Of a DNA stretch of 64,000 bases, positions 35,766 through 48,200 are shown one piece after another (within the stretch, counting starts at the first letter, position 1; each line of letters starts with the position of its first letter). The notes below the pieces were generated by a model. It was not told where the DNA came from, ran no database searches, and saw only the letters and a program-made list of their open reading frames with translations. Source of the DNA: Cycas panzhihuaensis (Eukaryota; Cycadophyta). The stretch covers positions 88,915,741-88,979,740 of the forward strand of contig CM041465.1 in NCBI GenBank assembly GCA_023213395.1, read 5' to 3'. The position numbers and the translations under genes are program-made.

Positions 35766-36290
35766 CTCTCCCTTAATGTTAACATCATTGGCTTTTATGC
35801 TAATACAAAATCTAAATTTATCAAATTTGTAACTACAAAATTGTTTAGTGAAGATGTTTGCCAATTCCTCTTCTGTATGCATGTACATTAACTCAATCTC
35901 TCCAATCTGGATTTGTTTCCCAATAAAATGATGGTGCACCTCAATGTGTTTGGTACAAGCATGGAACACTAGATTCTTAGCAATCTTCAAAGTACTCTAA
36001 CTATTATAGTATAGTGTTGTTGCCTCATCTTAATGAAGTCTGAAGTCACCAAGGACTTGTCTCAACCAAATGACCTCATAAGTTGCTGCGACTACAACTC
36101 TGCATTCCACTTTAGTGGAAGACAATGCAACATTTGATTGTTTCTTGTTGCTCCAAATGACTACAGCAAATCGCAAACTAAAGCAATATCCTAAAGCGGA
36201 TCTCCTACTATAAACATACCTAGCCCAATAAGAATCTAAATTACCTTCCAACCTAAAATTGTTATTCTGCCTGAATTCCAATCCATAGTG
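35766..36290 (-). pseudogene. copia V RNase H
   Basis: Minus open pieces 36030-36281 and 35760-35990 carry a RRSALGYCF segment, SSTKVECRVVVAATYE (the usual SSTEAEY helix is altered) and HACTKHIEVHHHFI, then LANIFTK. One frame break separates them. The domain is otherwise full length and reaches the polypurine tract. Confidence 0.88.
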
Positions 36291-36890
36291 TAGAGTTCCT
36301 TGTCAATACCTAAGGATCCTCTTTGCAACTTTCCAGTGGCTTTGTTTCAACTCTAACATAAACCTCGACACCATCCCAACTGCAAAGGTAATGCCAAGCC
36401 TAGTTGTAGTCAAGTAGACTAGACTACCAACCAACTACCTATACAAAGTGCATTCTATCTGGTTTCCCTTATCCTGAGCGTATAACTTTGTACTTGTCTC
36501 CATGAGAGTTGCATAGGTTTACAGTCCTCCATTTTGAATTTCTTTAGAATTTCCCATGCATACTTAACCTTTGAAATCAAAATTCTCCCAGGATTTTGCC
36601 ATACTTTTACTCCCATATAGTAGTGGAGTCATCCAAGATCTGTCATCTCAAATGCCTCATTGAGATCATCCTTCAGGTCTCCAAACTTTGAGGCATCATT
36701 ACTCATTACAAAAATGGTTGAATGTTCACCTTGAACATTAATGTATAGGTTTGGATCAGCTAGCTATCTTGCGAACCCATTCTTCGAAAAATATCAATCA
36801 ATTTTGAAATACTAGGCTCTAGGAGTCTGCTTCAAACCTTACAAAGCTTTCTTCAAATCACATACAAGGTTTTTTTTCTTTCAACACATC
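36291..36890 (-). pseudogene. copia V reverse transcriptase, YVDD box deleted
   Basis: Reverse-transcriptase sequence begins only at the VCDLKKAL / GLKQTPRA region (36885), directly after integrase, so the N-terminal half including the first catalytic Asp is missing. Further on, STIFVMSNDASKFGDLKDDL shows that the segment that should hold YVDD and the following glycine turn has been removed. The connection region (KFKMEDCKPM) follows. Catalysis is impossible. Confidence 0.82.
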
Positions 36891-37300
36891 CCTATGGCTG
36901 CTCCATATAGACTTCTTTTGTAAGGTCTTCGATACTACACAAATGCCTTGGAGGCGTATTCTGTCCCCTTGTCTGATCTAAGGATTTTGAACCCTTGACC
37001 ACTCTCATTTTCAACTTTCTCCTTGAATTCTCCAAAAATATCGAAGGTTTAGTATTTCTTTTTTACAGGGTAGACCCAAACGTTCCTCAAAAAGTCATCA
37101 ATGAAGGTTAAGAAATATCTTGTACCTTCAATTGAAATAGTTAGCATTGGACCACATATGTTTTAGTGAACAAGGCCAAGCTTTTTTGTCACTCTCCAAG
37201 CATTGCCTTTCTAAAACTTCTCCCTATGTTGTTTTCCCTTGATAAAAGGTTCACACAAGCCATTCATTGGTTTCAAATTTAGGAAACCATGAATGATGTT
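36891..37300 (-). pseudogene. copia V integrase, partial
   Basis: The minus strand shows a KGKQHREKF zinc-region end (near 37235) and NICGPML where the first Asp is Asn (near 37160). FIDDFLRNVWV and LRSDKGTEY with the second Asp kept (near 36975) follow. Sequence then passes into reverse transcriptase without the Glu-bearing third motif. It is an internally deleted, non-functional integrase. Confidence 0.82.
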
Positions 37301-38630
37301 CAATTTCTGCATTAAATGAAGACAAAAGTAATGCAAATGTCCCATTCTTTTATGCCATAACTGATTTTTACAAGACACATTAACAGTAAACCTCTCTAAT
37401 TTACATATTTACCCAAGAGCCAATAAAGACTGCCATCTCTGACACCTTCAAGTATGACCTTTCCATCACAATTATAGAGTGTAGCTTTACCATTCTTGAA
37501 GAGAACACTCATCTTGTTGTTTTCAATTTGATTGATGAAAATGAGATTCTTCTTAGTCCTAGAACATATATCACATCTTCTATGGAATAATCTTCACCAT
37601 CAAGTATGATGACTAGAACCTCTTCTATGCCTTCTACCTTCAACACTTTATCATCTCCCAATGTCATCATTTGTCCTCAGATTCCCACATGTCTAAACCA
37701 TTCAAACCTGCCTGTCAAGTTTAGAAGCTCCTAAATCAATGCCCCAAATACCATAAGATTTGTGACTTGCATATGAAGCCACCAAAAAAAGTTTCTTTCT
37801 CTTGTCACTTGACCTTGAAGGATGACTAGAATGGTGTCCAAGTTTCTTCATCTCCTAGTTTTGTTGATCACTCTATTTCTCCTGATTCTATTGGTTAGCT
37901 TGCAACTTCTTATTATTTCTCCTAAAGTAACTTAGTTTGCCGCAATAAAAACAAAGCTTCAATTGTCCTTTTCAACTCTACTTTTGAATAGATTACTCTT
38001 TTGGACTATCCTTTTTCTTGGGAATAAATGGTTTCTTCCCTTTGAATTTTGTTGAAAAGGTCTCAAAAGAATCTCCCACAACACCATCTTTCAGAATATG
38101 TTCATGTGACAACAACAATGCTTCTAAGCTAATGAATGTGATTTTTCCCACTTTCTCTCATAAGAAAAAGCTTATCACAAAATTCTTGCATGTCTTAGAT
38201 AAACTCCTTCCTTAGTACAGCTATTATGATATTTTTGTCATTGACAATCTCTCCAACATTCTCTAACTGATTGTAAATTGCCTTCACCTATTGGAGACGA
38301 TCTACCATTGAACCAATCACTCTCAAAATTCTTCAAATCATGATCCTTGCATCATTCTATCTCAAATACTTTAGTTATGGCCTCCCATACCTCTTTAGAT
38401 GTATTTGCCTTCTTCACATTCTCCCCCAAGTTCCCACTAATTGAGATATTAACAAATCCCAAGGCAAAATCATTTATGGCTTGAAATTTAGCCTTCTCAC
38501 TGGCAAAGGCAATTGGATCTCGCTGAGAAACATTTCCTTCAACATATGGCCACAACCCATTCATCCGTAACAAGTTGGTCATCTAGTGCTTCTAGGTGCC
38601 ATAATTTTCAACAACGACCAATTTGTCCAT
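37301..38630 (-). pseudogene. copia V gag and protease
   Basis: ATG at 38630 starts gag. The open piece 38352-38582 carries NGLWPYVEGN and a SKEVWEAITKVFE segment typical of copia gag. The knuckle near 37925-37966 (CFYCGKLSYF) keeps the first two Cys but loses the His and last Cys. The protease box near 37740 reads Asp-Leu-Gly-Ala in place of Asp-Ser-Gly-Ala. Stops are frequent between these blocks. Confidence 0.82.
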
Positions 38631-39877
38631 TTAGGAGTTGAACAAGTTTCTACCCAACATTCTTGCAAAATTTTCAAAACACTTCAAAAACTGCTAAAAA
38701 ACACAAAACATGTGTTAAATAGCCCAAATACACCACACAAAAGGATTAGTTTATTAATTTTTTTTGTTTTTAGGTCTTTAGTTACTACACATAGCTCTGC
38801 AAAATTAATAAAACCTTGGTCAAAACTTAAGGCACTAGAAAATCACCATATGGCCCTTCTAAAAGAAAGAGAATTTAATTACAAATAAATCTATGCTTTC
38901 AAAATTTAACTCATGCAACCAAACAAGCCAGAAATTGCTTTAGCTTTCTTTCTCCAATTTCACTAAGGGGCTCTAAGTTTTTGGCGCTAAACACTTTTTT
39001 AAAAAATGAACTCCAAAGTTTATTAAAAAAGTAATTTAATGCGAATAAACTTTAGCAAATCGAACAATAATCAATATGGCCTCTGATTTCAAAATTGCAA
39101 AACCTGGAACAGTCTACATGTCTGAGTGACAATTTGCCTTTGCGATTCCCCTCGATTTGCCTCTACCTACTCCACAGGATCACCCAACTCAATGTTTGGC
39201 ATAGTGCCTTAGCCTTTGGCATTGACCATCTCATGGGAGCAACCACGAATATGGCACATAACACCTTCATAATCAACCATAGATTTCTCTAAGTAAACCC
39301 TGCTTCTCCTTTGAAACCACCCACAATGGCATTTGTCCTCATTCACAAAAAGGTGTCTAGCACCTCCAGGTCTTCTTGGCATTCAACTCAACCCTCACAA
39401 GTTTTCTTAGTGCCTCTTCTTCTCAACTCTACTCACAGAGAATCCTTCACACAATAATTCACCACTATGCCCTAGCTAGGCACCTCCACAAATTAGAACA
39501 TACTACTTTGGCACTAAATGGACTAGTTGTGCCTCCTCTAATATTACTCACAAGATTTCAAATTTGAAAAATTCAATTTGAAACAGTCAAACTAAAACAG
39601 AAATAGGCAATTGAAAATTTCACCAACGAATGATCACTAAATTGTATATTAAACTATAGCACTCCATAATTTTCCATGACTTTCAATTTTTTATTTTTTA
39701 TTTTTTGAATTGAATCACCACAGCATACCTAGCAACAAATTGCCTTGGGACTTGAAGTTTGAAAACCCAACAAATTTGAAATTGGTTCTTGAACTCAAAC
39801 CTCAACAATCTTCCACCCACAAAATCTTAGAATTTGGCTTCAAAACTATCACATAAACCTTCAACTCTAGTATCAAA
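38631..39877 (-). other. copia V leader
   Basis: This non-coding leader lies between the 5' LTR and gag, about 1.2 kb. No gene is seen. The primer-site-like motif is at its right end. Confidence 0.7.
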
Positions 39878-40227
39878 TGTAAGTTTAAAAGAAGTGAACT
39901 ACATAAGAATTGCACTCAACATAGGTATAACTAGTAGAATTAGTCGACCTTCGTTAATTTTTGTTCATTAAGAATGCTCTAAGCTCTCTTAGATCTAAGA
40001 TGCTATACAAACATGTACACATCTAAATACAACTCGGGATCAGTAATGGTCAATCAAAACTTGTAAGCACCTTGACACATGTTACACACCCATTAAGGGA
40101 ACATGTAATACCCTCGACATATGTCATCAATTGAGCGATGACTTTATGACTCACCAAACACCCTAAAACCTATGAGGACTTACAACTTTAAGTTCTCACC
40201 CTAGTAGTGTAAGCATTAATTCTAACA
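39878..40227 (-). repeat. 5' LTR of copia V
   Basis: On the plus strand it starts TGTAAGTTTAAAAG and ends TTCTAACA, followed by the CCCCA duplication. Confidence 0.92.
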
Positions 40228-42151
40228 CCCCATAATTCTATAATGAATATAGGGAAATCTTTCTCTTCTTCACAACATTTCACATTTTGATATCAATTCT
40301 AGTTAGCTCCTTAACAATTACTCTCATATCTCCATACCATTTAAAAAGGCTATCTTAACTAGCTAGCATCTCTATATTTAATACGATGAAGTCTCTATAA
40401 AAGCATGGCCATCAACAGGGACACATGAATAACCAGTTGTTGTACTTGTTGATTCCTAAGACATGTCTTGGACACATAATTCAGCATTAAGAACTTGCAA
40501 TTACAATATGGAAAGTTTTCCTAAGGGCTAACCTCTAATCCTAAAGGTTTATGGTTGACCTGCAACCAATCTTAGTCTTTTCTAGTGGTCTTTTCTAGTG
40601 GTAAATCATATCAAGCATTCTAGTTGATCCACAACTAACAAATCTTAGCTTACCCACAACTAAAGATTTTAGCTTACCTAAAATTGAAGGTTACAACATA
40701 CCTATAACTAAAGGGTTTTTAACTAACCCACAACGGAAGGTTCTTGGTCAAACCTCTAACCATACATCAAATTTGATTCCTTTATTAGCATATGATATTT
40801 ATTTGAACATTCACATGAGAGCATAATAAGAAGGAGATTTTCATGTCATTACATTAGAGCAATATTAGTCAAATTTGGAACTGGCCACAACTTATATTGT
40901 TGCCTTTCTTCACACATATGCACATTGTCCAACTTCAAATTAGGTGATGTCCATATAAGAGAACAACCACATGCCAGTGTACATGGGCGACCAACCATTG
41001 TGTTCACAAATGCAATAAGAGATCTCTCATGTACATAGTTCATCATCTACAATCCACATTGTTAGCTTAGAACTTGTGATGTTGATTGCAACTTTATTTT
41101 GTTGCCTGATCTTTGGCAAATCTTTCGCCTTACTTGAGGAGAGAATAATGTTGTTGTAACTTCTACAACTAGGGGAGCTAACCTCATCCCCTAATTAGTG
41201 ACTTATCTCAAATACACTAGATCTTCTTTAAGATGATTTAGCGGTCAACCTCTTTTGGGTCTCGTATAGCTAACAAGGCCTCAACAAGTCTTACATATCC
41301 TAAGGGTTTTGGCAAGGTGAAGAATTCCACCTCTTGCAATGTCACTGCAGGTCTTACATGTTGTTATGCTTTTGCAAGTCTTACATGAGCTTGTACCTAC
41401 AAATCCATTTCACTTCTATCAACTTCTTGTGACTAGGGCTTAATAAAATAACATGCAATTGATGTCTCCTTTCCTCTATGTAACGACACATTAAAATTTC
41501 TCTCGCGTCTAGGCTTATCTTAGTTGCTTCCCTCCTTCAAAGTCTCTACTTCAAGTCTAGACAGATGAGCAATAAAATTTCTCATCCATGTATTATAATA
41601 TTATGTAACGTATTGCATTTTTATGCTAAGTTTACTTCAGTTATAAATGACTCAAGTTAGGTTTGGAGAGGCTAAGTAAGCTGGCTGAATTTGTCAAGTT
41701 AGTTAGTTGGCTGGTTGGCCAAGTAGTTTTAAGTTGTTCAACTGCCCTCTTCTTAAATAGAGAAGAGCATTTTTATTGCATAGGTGTGAGTGAATGTATG
41801 ATCATTCCAATATACTTGGAGATAACAAAAGAGTACTCTTAAGACAATCTCTCTTTGACAATCCCTCTCAAGCATTAGCTTGAGTGCCATATTATGTTTT
41901 AGCAAAATAGGTCTTCACCGTTGCTTACACAAAATTCTTCCAAACACCCAAAGGAGGATAACTTTCTTCTAGGCACAACAATCAACATCCGACAACACAT
42001 CATAGACCATTCTAGTGTACCACGTAGAGGCTTTCTTTTTCTGAGGTTCCAACATGCTTTGATACCAAAATTTGTGATCAAAACCAAAGTGGGGTCATCA
42101 GCCTTGATACCCAAACTACAGCTAATTTGAGCCACAAGTCAGCTTTGATAC
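40228..42151. other. spacer with degenerate repeats, no gene seen
   Basis: A 13-bp duplication (TCTTTTCTAGTGG) lies near 40573-40598. Degenerate 25-30 bp units of the form CCACAACTAAAGG lie at about 40610-40760. A TTAAATAGAGAAGAGC TATA-like segment lies near 41753. Primer-site-like TTTGATACCAAA occurs twice (about 42058 and 42143). The minus frame 41899-42135 overlapping these motifs is not recognised as a protein. Confidence 0.55.
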
Positions 42152-42583
42152 CAAAAGTTTATGATCCCAAAGGTTATGAATTGAGGCCCTGACACTTTTC
42201 AACGACTTGTTCGACTCCCTTTGGATTCTTCCTAAAAGAACTGAGAGTCCAAGTAGTAAGTTGAGGCTTCAATTTCAGTATACCCTAACAACAAGCTTTC
42301 CATGGGAGAAGAGTGCACATAATTCAAATGACATACTTGAGAGGACTTCCCACATCACAAATAAAGTTGTTTTTATTAATATGACAAGAACACCTTCCAA
42401 GGAAACTTTTGAAGGAGCCCTAGAGGAGGTGGAAGCCATTACAGTGTATAACAGGATGTGCACAAGCCTATCTTATTCCTCACTCCTTTCTATTTAATCT
42501 CCTCTTAGCTTTTATAGCCTTCTTAGGAGTAGTCATTGTTGGAGATGTCCATTAGTTCTAATTGCTTCTTGGCCCTTGTTCCA
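42152..42583 (-). repeat. LTR-like repeat, right copy, with primer site
   Basis: It is the partner of 34527-34962 in the same orientation. Immediately left, the minus strand reads TTTTGGTATCAAAGC (near 42141-42155), a primer-site-like motif, which fits the 3' end of a minus-strand LTR. The minus start is TGGAACAAGGGCC at 42583. Confidence 0.6.
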
Positions 42584-44002
42584 TTGAATTAACAGCTAGC
42601 CTTTATAAATGTGGCTCTGCATGCATTTTGGTGGGAACAAATCCTAGGTCCAAAGACACAGAGTGCTGTGAGTTTACCAATTTTCCTGGACACCAGAACT
42701 ACATGGAACTGATTAAGACAACATGAACTAACGTTGATTGTTGATATAGTGTTAATTAACTAAAATCAAGCTCATTAATACAATTTTCATTTACCCCTAA
42801 TCTACATGAACCTGATAAACACCAGGCTTATATGAAATTGTTTTTTATTATTTATTTCTGTTAATTAATAACTTCACACTTTTCAAACATGCATTTGGAA
42901 TACCCAGCATTTTCAGTCTGAGACTGCCTACTTGGAAGCTCCAAAAGGTTTGGAAATGACAATACCCTAGACTGAAAAAGGCTTGCCTAATATCCAGTGT
43001 AAATGTAAACTAAATCAGCAGCCATGAATAAAAATTCGGACGATTGAAAATATACTGCATGCTGCAGCAGCAAACTACCTGCCTACCAAGATGTTTATCA
43101 GATCAGATCCAGAAGGGTTTATTACATCTTTCTACAATTGCTACCCTCTAGGCTGGCATAATTAAGCCCACTTCCAAACGGCTGATAAATTATGACAACA
43201 TTCAGTAATGACTGGACGATAGCTTTGCACTAAATTCCATTAGCTGATTCTGTCCACAACATTAACTGATTATACTTCAACTTACTGAAATAGCAACCAA
43301 ACTTAAGAACCTGGGCCTAGGTTATAGGATTCTGCGTCAGTGTTACATTCACCTTGGCATGAGGGCCCATGTTCTGTATATAAAATAATGACCGCGCCAA
43401 CTAACCTCTAGACCGAACCCACTATTGTCAAGGAATGCATCTGAAGGAAACCTAGATCATAGGGATCAAAGTGCCAAAGAGACCGATTCCCTAAACATGT
43501 ATGCCGACCTGACATGCGCAGGGTCCTATGCACATGTGACCCCAATGCGAGTGGAAGTCCTTACCTCGTAAGACGCAGCCAATGGCTTTTGCCAACCAAA
43601 CCTGCTTTTGTCTCGATGAAATCACCTCTCGGGGGGGCTGGAAGAGCACGCACTGACTTAATGCGCACGAAATTTTTAGACCGGTCTCTCTAATCAATCA
43701 AAAACCAGAAAAACTAAAAATTATCACTTGACAACAAAAAAAACTCTGAGATTTAACAATACAAGCTTGTGCAACAAATCTTATGAATTTATCAAAATAT
43801 TTGCATTGCATTAAGGAAGGCACCAAATAACCTGTGTTCTGAAAATGAAGTTTCCAGGACAATGACCATTTCGCACGGTCTGTCATGCATGACCCATTAT
43901 TACAAGATTTGGTTCCAGAATAACAGTCTTAGCAAAGTGGGCACGAGCCCGGATGGAAAGTCTTAGCTCAGGGGATGGCCGGCTTCTATAATTAAAAATT
44001 AC
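42584..44002 (-). other. putative first intron and flanking low-copy DNA
   Basis: If the response-regulator exon at 44003-44246 is spliced, its intron starts here at the GT of 44002-44001. The stretch 43380-43700 is more GC-rich than the surroundings and has a GTAAGG donor-like site near 43570. No receiver, Myb-like or other known domain was recognised there. Confidence 0.4.
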
Positions 44003-44246
44003 CTTCATAAAGGCACTTTCGTAGCATTCGCTCCAAAATCTTAAGGCAAGTAAGATCATCATCAACGACCAATATTCGAAGCCCTGCGGGGAACTGATCG
44101 GAGACGCCTTCCACTCCAGTAGGACTGCCACTCGAAAAGCTGTTAACCGTGTTCGCGCTGGAATACGCCAATTTCTGCATTACATTAGTCTCTTGCTTTG
44201 CTTCTGCCAAACCCTGCGGGCATTCAAATGCGGAGCCTGATCCCAT
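44003..44246 (-). CDS. type-B response regulator (ARR-B-like), first coding exon
   Basis: ATG at 44246 begins [10 protein letters not shown]. After about 55 variable residues comes [20 protein letters not shown] followed by [12 protein letters not shown], the start of a plant type-B receiver domain. The acidic Asp pair of the phosphorylation pocket is present. The exon ends GAAG at 44003 before GTAATT, a splice donor at the same place and phase as in known family members. Type-B regulators take phosphate from cytokinin phosphorelay proteins and switch on genes in the nucleus. The phospho-Asp exon and the Myb-like DNA-binding exon are not seen. It may continue beyond a long intron or be a gene fragment. 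Confidence 0.78.
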
Positions 44247-45240
44247 GCCCAAATCTAGATCCGAGACAACCGTAATGGCTAGGTAAAATAAAATTAAAAA
44301 GCGCTTTATGAAAAGGAAATTACAGCAGTAACAACAAATAATAATGCTAATGAATGACCAAGGAAATTGAAGGGCAACGCATTGTGGTTGGAAAATCCGC
44401 GGTAAGGATAAAACGGCCCATCCCAGGAAAGTGTAAAAATGAAAAACAAAGTCCAGATGAACTTCGCAAAATCTTCTGAAACCCCATTCTAGTAAGAAAA
44501 ATCATTTGTTGTGGACATTTATCTGAATTTAACTGAAAATACGAGAAAGGGAACCTAGAGAAAACTCTCTAAATTTGACTCAAAATACGCGAGGAAATTA
44601 GTCGATGAAAACACGGGGGAGAGATACGTGGAGGCAAATTCCAATATTCACTGCGCCGCTGAGTGTCGTTTGGCACCGAATTGGAGTTCGCCTTCTAAGG
44701 TGACAGGATTCGAACCCTGGATCGCTGGTGATGGACCGATCCAGCGCACATATATGCTGACATGCAACAACCACCAACGCCAAGGAAAATGCATGAATGA
44801 ATGAATGAATGGTACGGTCCTCACATCGCTCAGACTGATGAGAGACAACGTTATTTGACGGGAAATTATCCGTTCCCGTCGGTAGATGGTTGGTCATTTC
44901 GGATTCCGTCCGGAGGCCTGTTTGGATTAAAGGACGGGAAATAAAACATCTGCCGACTGACAGCTTTCCAACCGCTGGCGTGTGTGCACTTTTTACTCAA
45001 AGGTGAATTGCCATGTGAACGGCGTGACGGTTTGCGATTCGATCAGGCGGGCGGTTTGGTTGTACCCGTGCAAAATAGAAGCGTGAACGCGGTTTTTATG
45101 TCGGACCGTCGCCGCTATTTTTAGCAGAATAGAATTTTAGCCAGCCCGAACTCTATCTAGGACGGTAGTCAAGTCCCCACCGAAGTATATGCCTAACGTG
45201 GGGCTTGGGGCATGTATCCACGGCCTTCACTAAAGGTTGT
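44247..45240 (-). promoter_or_regulatory. upstream region of response-regulator exon
   Basis: A TTTTACCTAG acceptor-like site at 44279-44288 suggests a 5'-UTR intron. Sequence at 44860-45240 is clearly richer in CG than the rest of the window, as expected for a low-copy promoter. An AAAAATAG TATA-like motif lies near 45117 on the minus strand. A tRNA-like B box (GGTTCGAATCC, minus, 44706-44716) and an ATGA microsatellite (44793-44810) are inside. Confidence 0.4.
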
Positions 45241-48200
45241 AATTGGCGAGCGTAATTGTAACGTGCTATGCATTATTGCCATATATTCGTGGACATTTCC
45301 CTCCAAAAGCAAGGTTTTCTTTCTACTTTCCTTCTAGGGAAACAGATGGGCACATAGCATCCAGCATAGCATTTGACATGGGCAATTCACTTGATAGGTT
45401 TCAAGGAGGGAGGCTTTCATATTTCTATTAGTGAATTTTAGATGCTAAAATAGTCCCATAGGGTTTAGATTTCTCTCGCAAAGACGAAAGATGGAAGTAG
45501 AAAAGAGATAGAAACTTGCCCATGCGATTATTGAATTAAAAATAATGTCTAATGGAATGTTGGGATAAAATCAAGGAGTTTGATGTAATGAATGGAACTT
45601 AAGCCTTGCTTAGAAGTTGCCCACTAGAATTTCAAAAGTGTCCCAACTCTAGTAATAAGTAATAAGAGTCATCCTAAAGTGTGGGGGCTAGGTAAGATTG
45701 TTTTTTATCTTGTCATATTCCCCTCTTGCATCTCCACAAGACCACAGGGTCCTTACAATGTGTAGCTTAGCCCCACCTTGGGAATGTCCTTATAGCTTAT
45801 GTAGGAGTTGAAATAGGTTTTAAAATCAGGCATATTAATAGTGATAAGATTACAAAGTAGCAATACATTTGACCTCACAAAGTCTAATAAATTGTAGAGT
45901 TATAACCTCTAATAATCTAAAAATGAGTGTCCAATAAGAGGACTTATTAAGGTCAAGTATAGTGCTCATTTCTCCCATACTTTCAATCTTGTTGACAATA
46001 TAGAGACATACATGAGACCACTATTATTTTATTAGTTTATACTCCATCATATAACATGTGGAACCAACTTAAATCATTGATGAGCTTGATAAGCATTTTA
46101 CATCACATAGGAATACATAAAGTAATGTAGCTTGAATAACCAGACATCTACAATGTCCTAGGGCTAATCAAAGGTTTCAAATCCATGGAGATATAGGGGA
46201 TGTGTTTAGATAATAGGACTCAATGTCCACCAACGACTACCCCTATAAGAGTACTTGAGCCTCAATACCTTGTTAGGTTTATAGCCAAGTTTTCTTTACA
46301 TTAATTTTAAGAGTTTATAAGACCTTAAATTCGTGCCATTCTCATATGAAAGAAAACCAATGTGTTGTTGATATCATGATTATTGTCATTGTCCTATACT
46401 AATAAAAGTAACATATGGGTGCACACGTGCATATTACCTATGACACAACAATGATAATTATCAAGAGTAAGCAATATCAACCGTGAATAATGTAACTATT
46501 GCTAATATTTTTTTACCACAGGGCTTGCATTCAATATGGATCAAGTTGTAAGAATAACACTTCCAATAATGCTGACAATATATATATTAAGGCCTTCAAT
46601 ACTTAACTAGATTTTGCATCTCCAAAAAAGAAAGATAGGGTACAATAATAGAGTTGTTAATAATAAATGTATTGTACTTGTGTCTGTGGCTTAAGTATTT
46701 GATCTTAATGGGTGTATTCACTTTTCCATCAATTAACATGGATAATGTTTTACAAAGAAAATTAATAATCAATGATAATTCCCTGTTAATTTGAGGGCTT
46801 AATAAAATTGTTTTCCATCTATTAGGAGAGGGAGGAATTAAGTATAATCCAAGTATTCTTTTTTTTTTTTTTTTCATAAATGAAATTACTATAAATTAAA
46901 ATATGTGTACAATAGGAGAGAGTTATTGAGAGTGGATCTCAGAAAGAATAGGAGGGCTACTTATACATCATTTTTTATATTTTTAGTTTTGATTTTTGGA
47001 ATTTTATAAATGTAAAATCATATTCTTAAGTGACATGTAACAAACATGTTATTAACTCATAATGGAGAGGACAAAATATAATAATAGGTGTAAATAGGGA
47101 ACAAAGGATCACCCTTTTCTCGGTGTGACTAATATATCTTTACTATTGACCTTGAATATAATTCTATTCATCCTTTTTATATATGTCAACATCGATTCAT
47201 TAGGTTAGCATGCTAAGTCAAGCATATTACACATCCTACTAAGAACAAACCCCTTAGAGATGATTATATTAGGCATTGCTCCAAATGCATTGTGTGTTAT
47301 CATACTTATGAAGGGGAACCATGACCTGTAAATTTTTTTTTACAATTGACCTTCACTAATAGAGTTCATCTCTATCATCATTGCCATGGGCTCTTAAGCC
47401 AACAACAAATTGCTCTTATGTATTTAATTCCACATGGAAGCCCCACCAAGTCCCTTTGCATTCACCTCTAACAATTGGTGTCATTTAGATGTTGACTCTT
47501 AATTCTCAAATCATAAGTTATCAAAAGTGATCACTTGTATATTTTTAGCATAACTTGTCCCATCTCTAATAATTCAAGTCATATATAAATTTACTATTTG
47601 TTCATAAAGGCACAAGTTAGAAATGATGCTTTGGTCAATTTGATCTGTCTAGCATAACAAATATGGAAAAGCAAAATATTAAGTGGAAGAGAATTAAAGA
47701 TAAGCAATCAAATGCAACCTTCAATGGCTTGTCAATAGGACTTTCGTGCATTAAAAATGTGTGCCCTACCACAACTTCGTATCTTTATCCAACTTTACAC
47801 TCGAATCATGATGTCGTTGCTTATAATTCTTACATGAGAGATAGTTATATATATATAGATAGATAATAATATTGTTGATTATTCTCCTAAAGCTCTCACA
47901 CAAGTAACTTATAAATTATGTTGGAACTTGAAAATAAAAGGAGGTATAAAGCTATGCCATGGCATTTATAGTGTTCATGTTTGAAGTAAATGTAAAATTC
48001 TATAGGTTAGAGCATTCCCCAAGGCTCTAGAGAAGCATTGCATCCCTTTTATTAGGGCATTTAATTCGAATGTGGAGACTAGACACATTATGCTTAAAGA
48101 TGAAGAATCTTTAACACTAAAATGTTTTGTCCTTTTTACATGTATGGCAAGCAAAAGACACATGAATGAAAGTGTTAATCAAGATGGTAAAAGGAAAGTA

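Larger units (their letters stand above)
35413..40227 (-). mobile_element. complete but deleted Ty1/copia element V, TSD CCCCA
   Basis: The LTRs are 35413-35765 (3') and 39878-40227 (5'), with CCCCA on both outer sides (35408-35412, 40228-40232). The minus-strand order is LTR, primer site (TTTGATACTAGAG next to the LTR at 39877), leader, gag, protease, partial integrase, partial reverse transcriptase, RNase H, polypurine tract and LTR. At 4.8 kb it is short because of internal deletions. The LTRs look roughly mid-80s percent identical by eye. Confidence 0.94.

Noticed and set aside
43491-43697. Possible second exon with a GTAAGG donor
   Set aside because: The translated sequence does not match the receiver domain expected after the response-regulator exon.
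44655-44770. tRNA gene on the minus strand
   Set aside because: The B box is good, but the T-stem has an extra base and no acceptor or anticodon arm could be drawn.
44598-44897. Minus frame of 99 codons upstream of the response-regulator exon
   Set aside because: No recognisable domain; probably 5'-UTR or promoter sequence.
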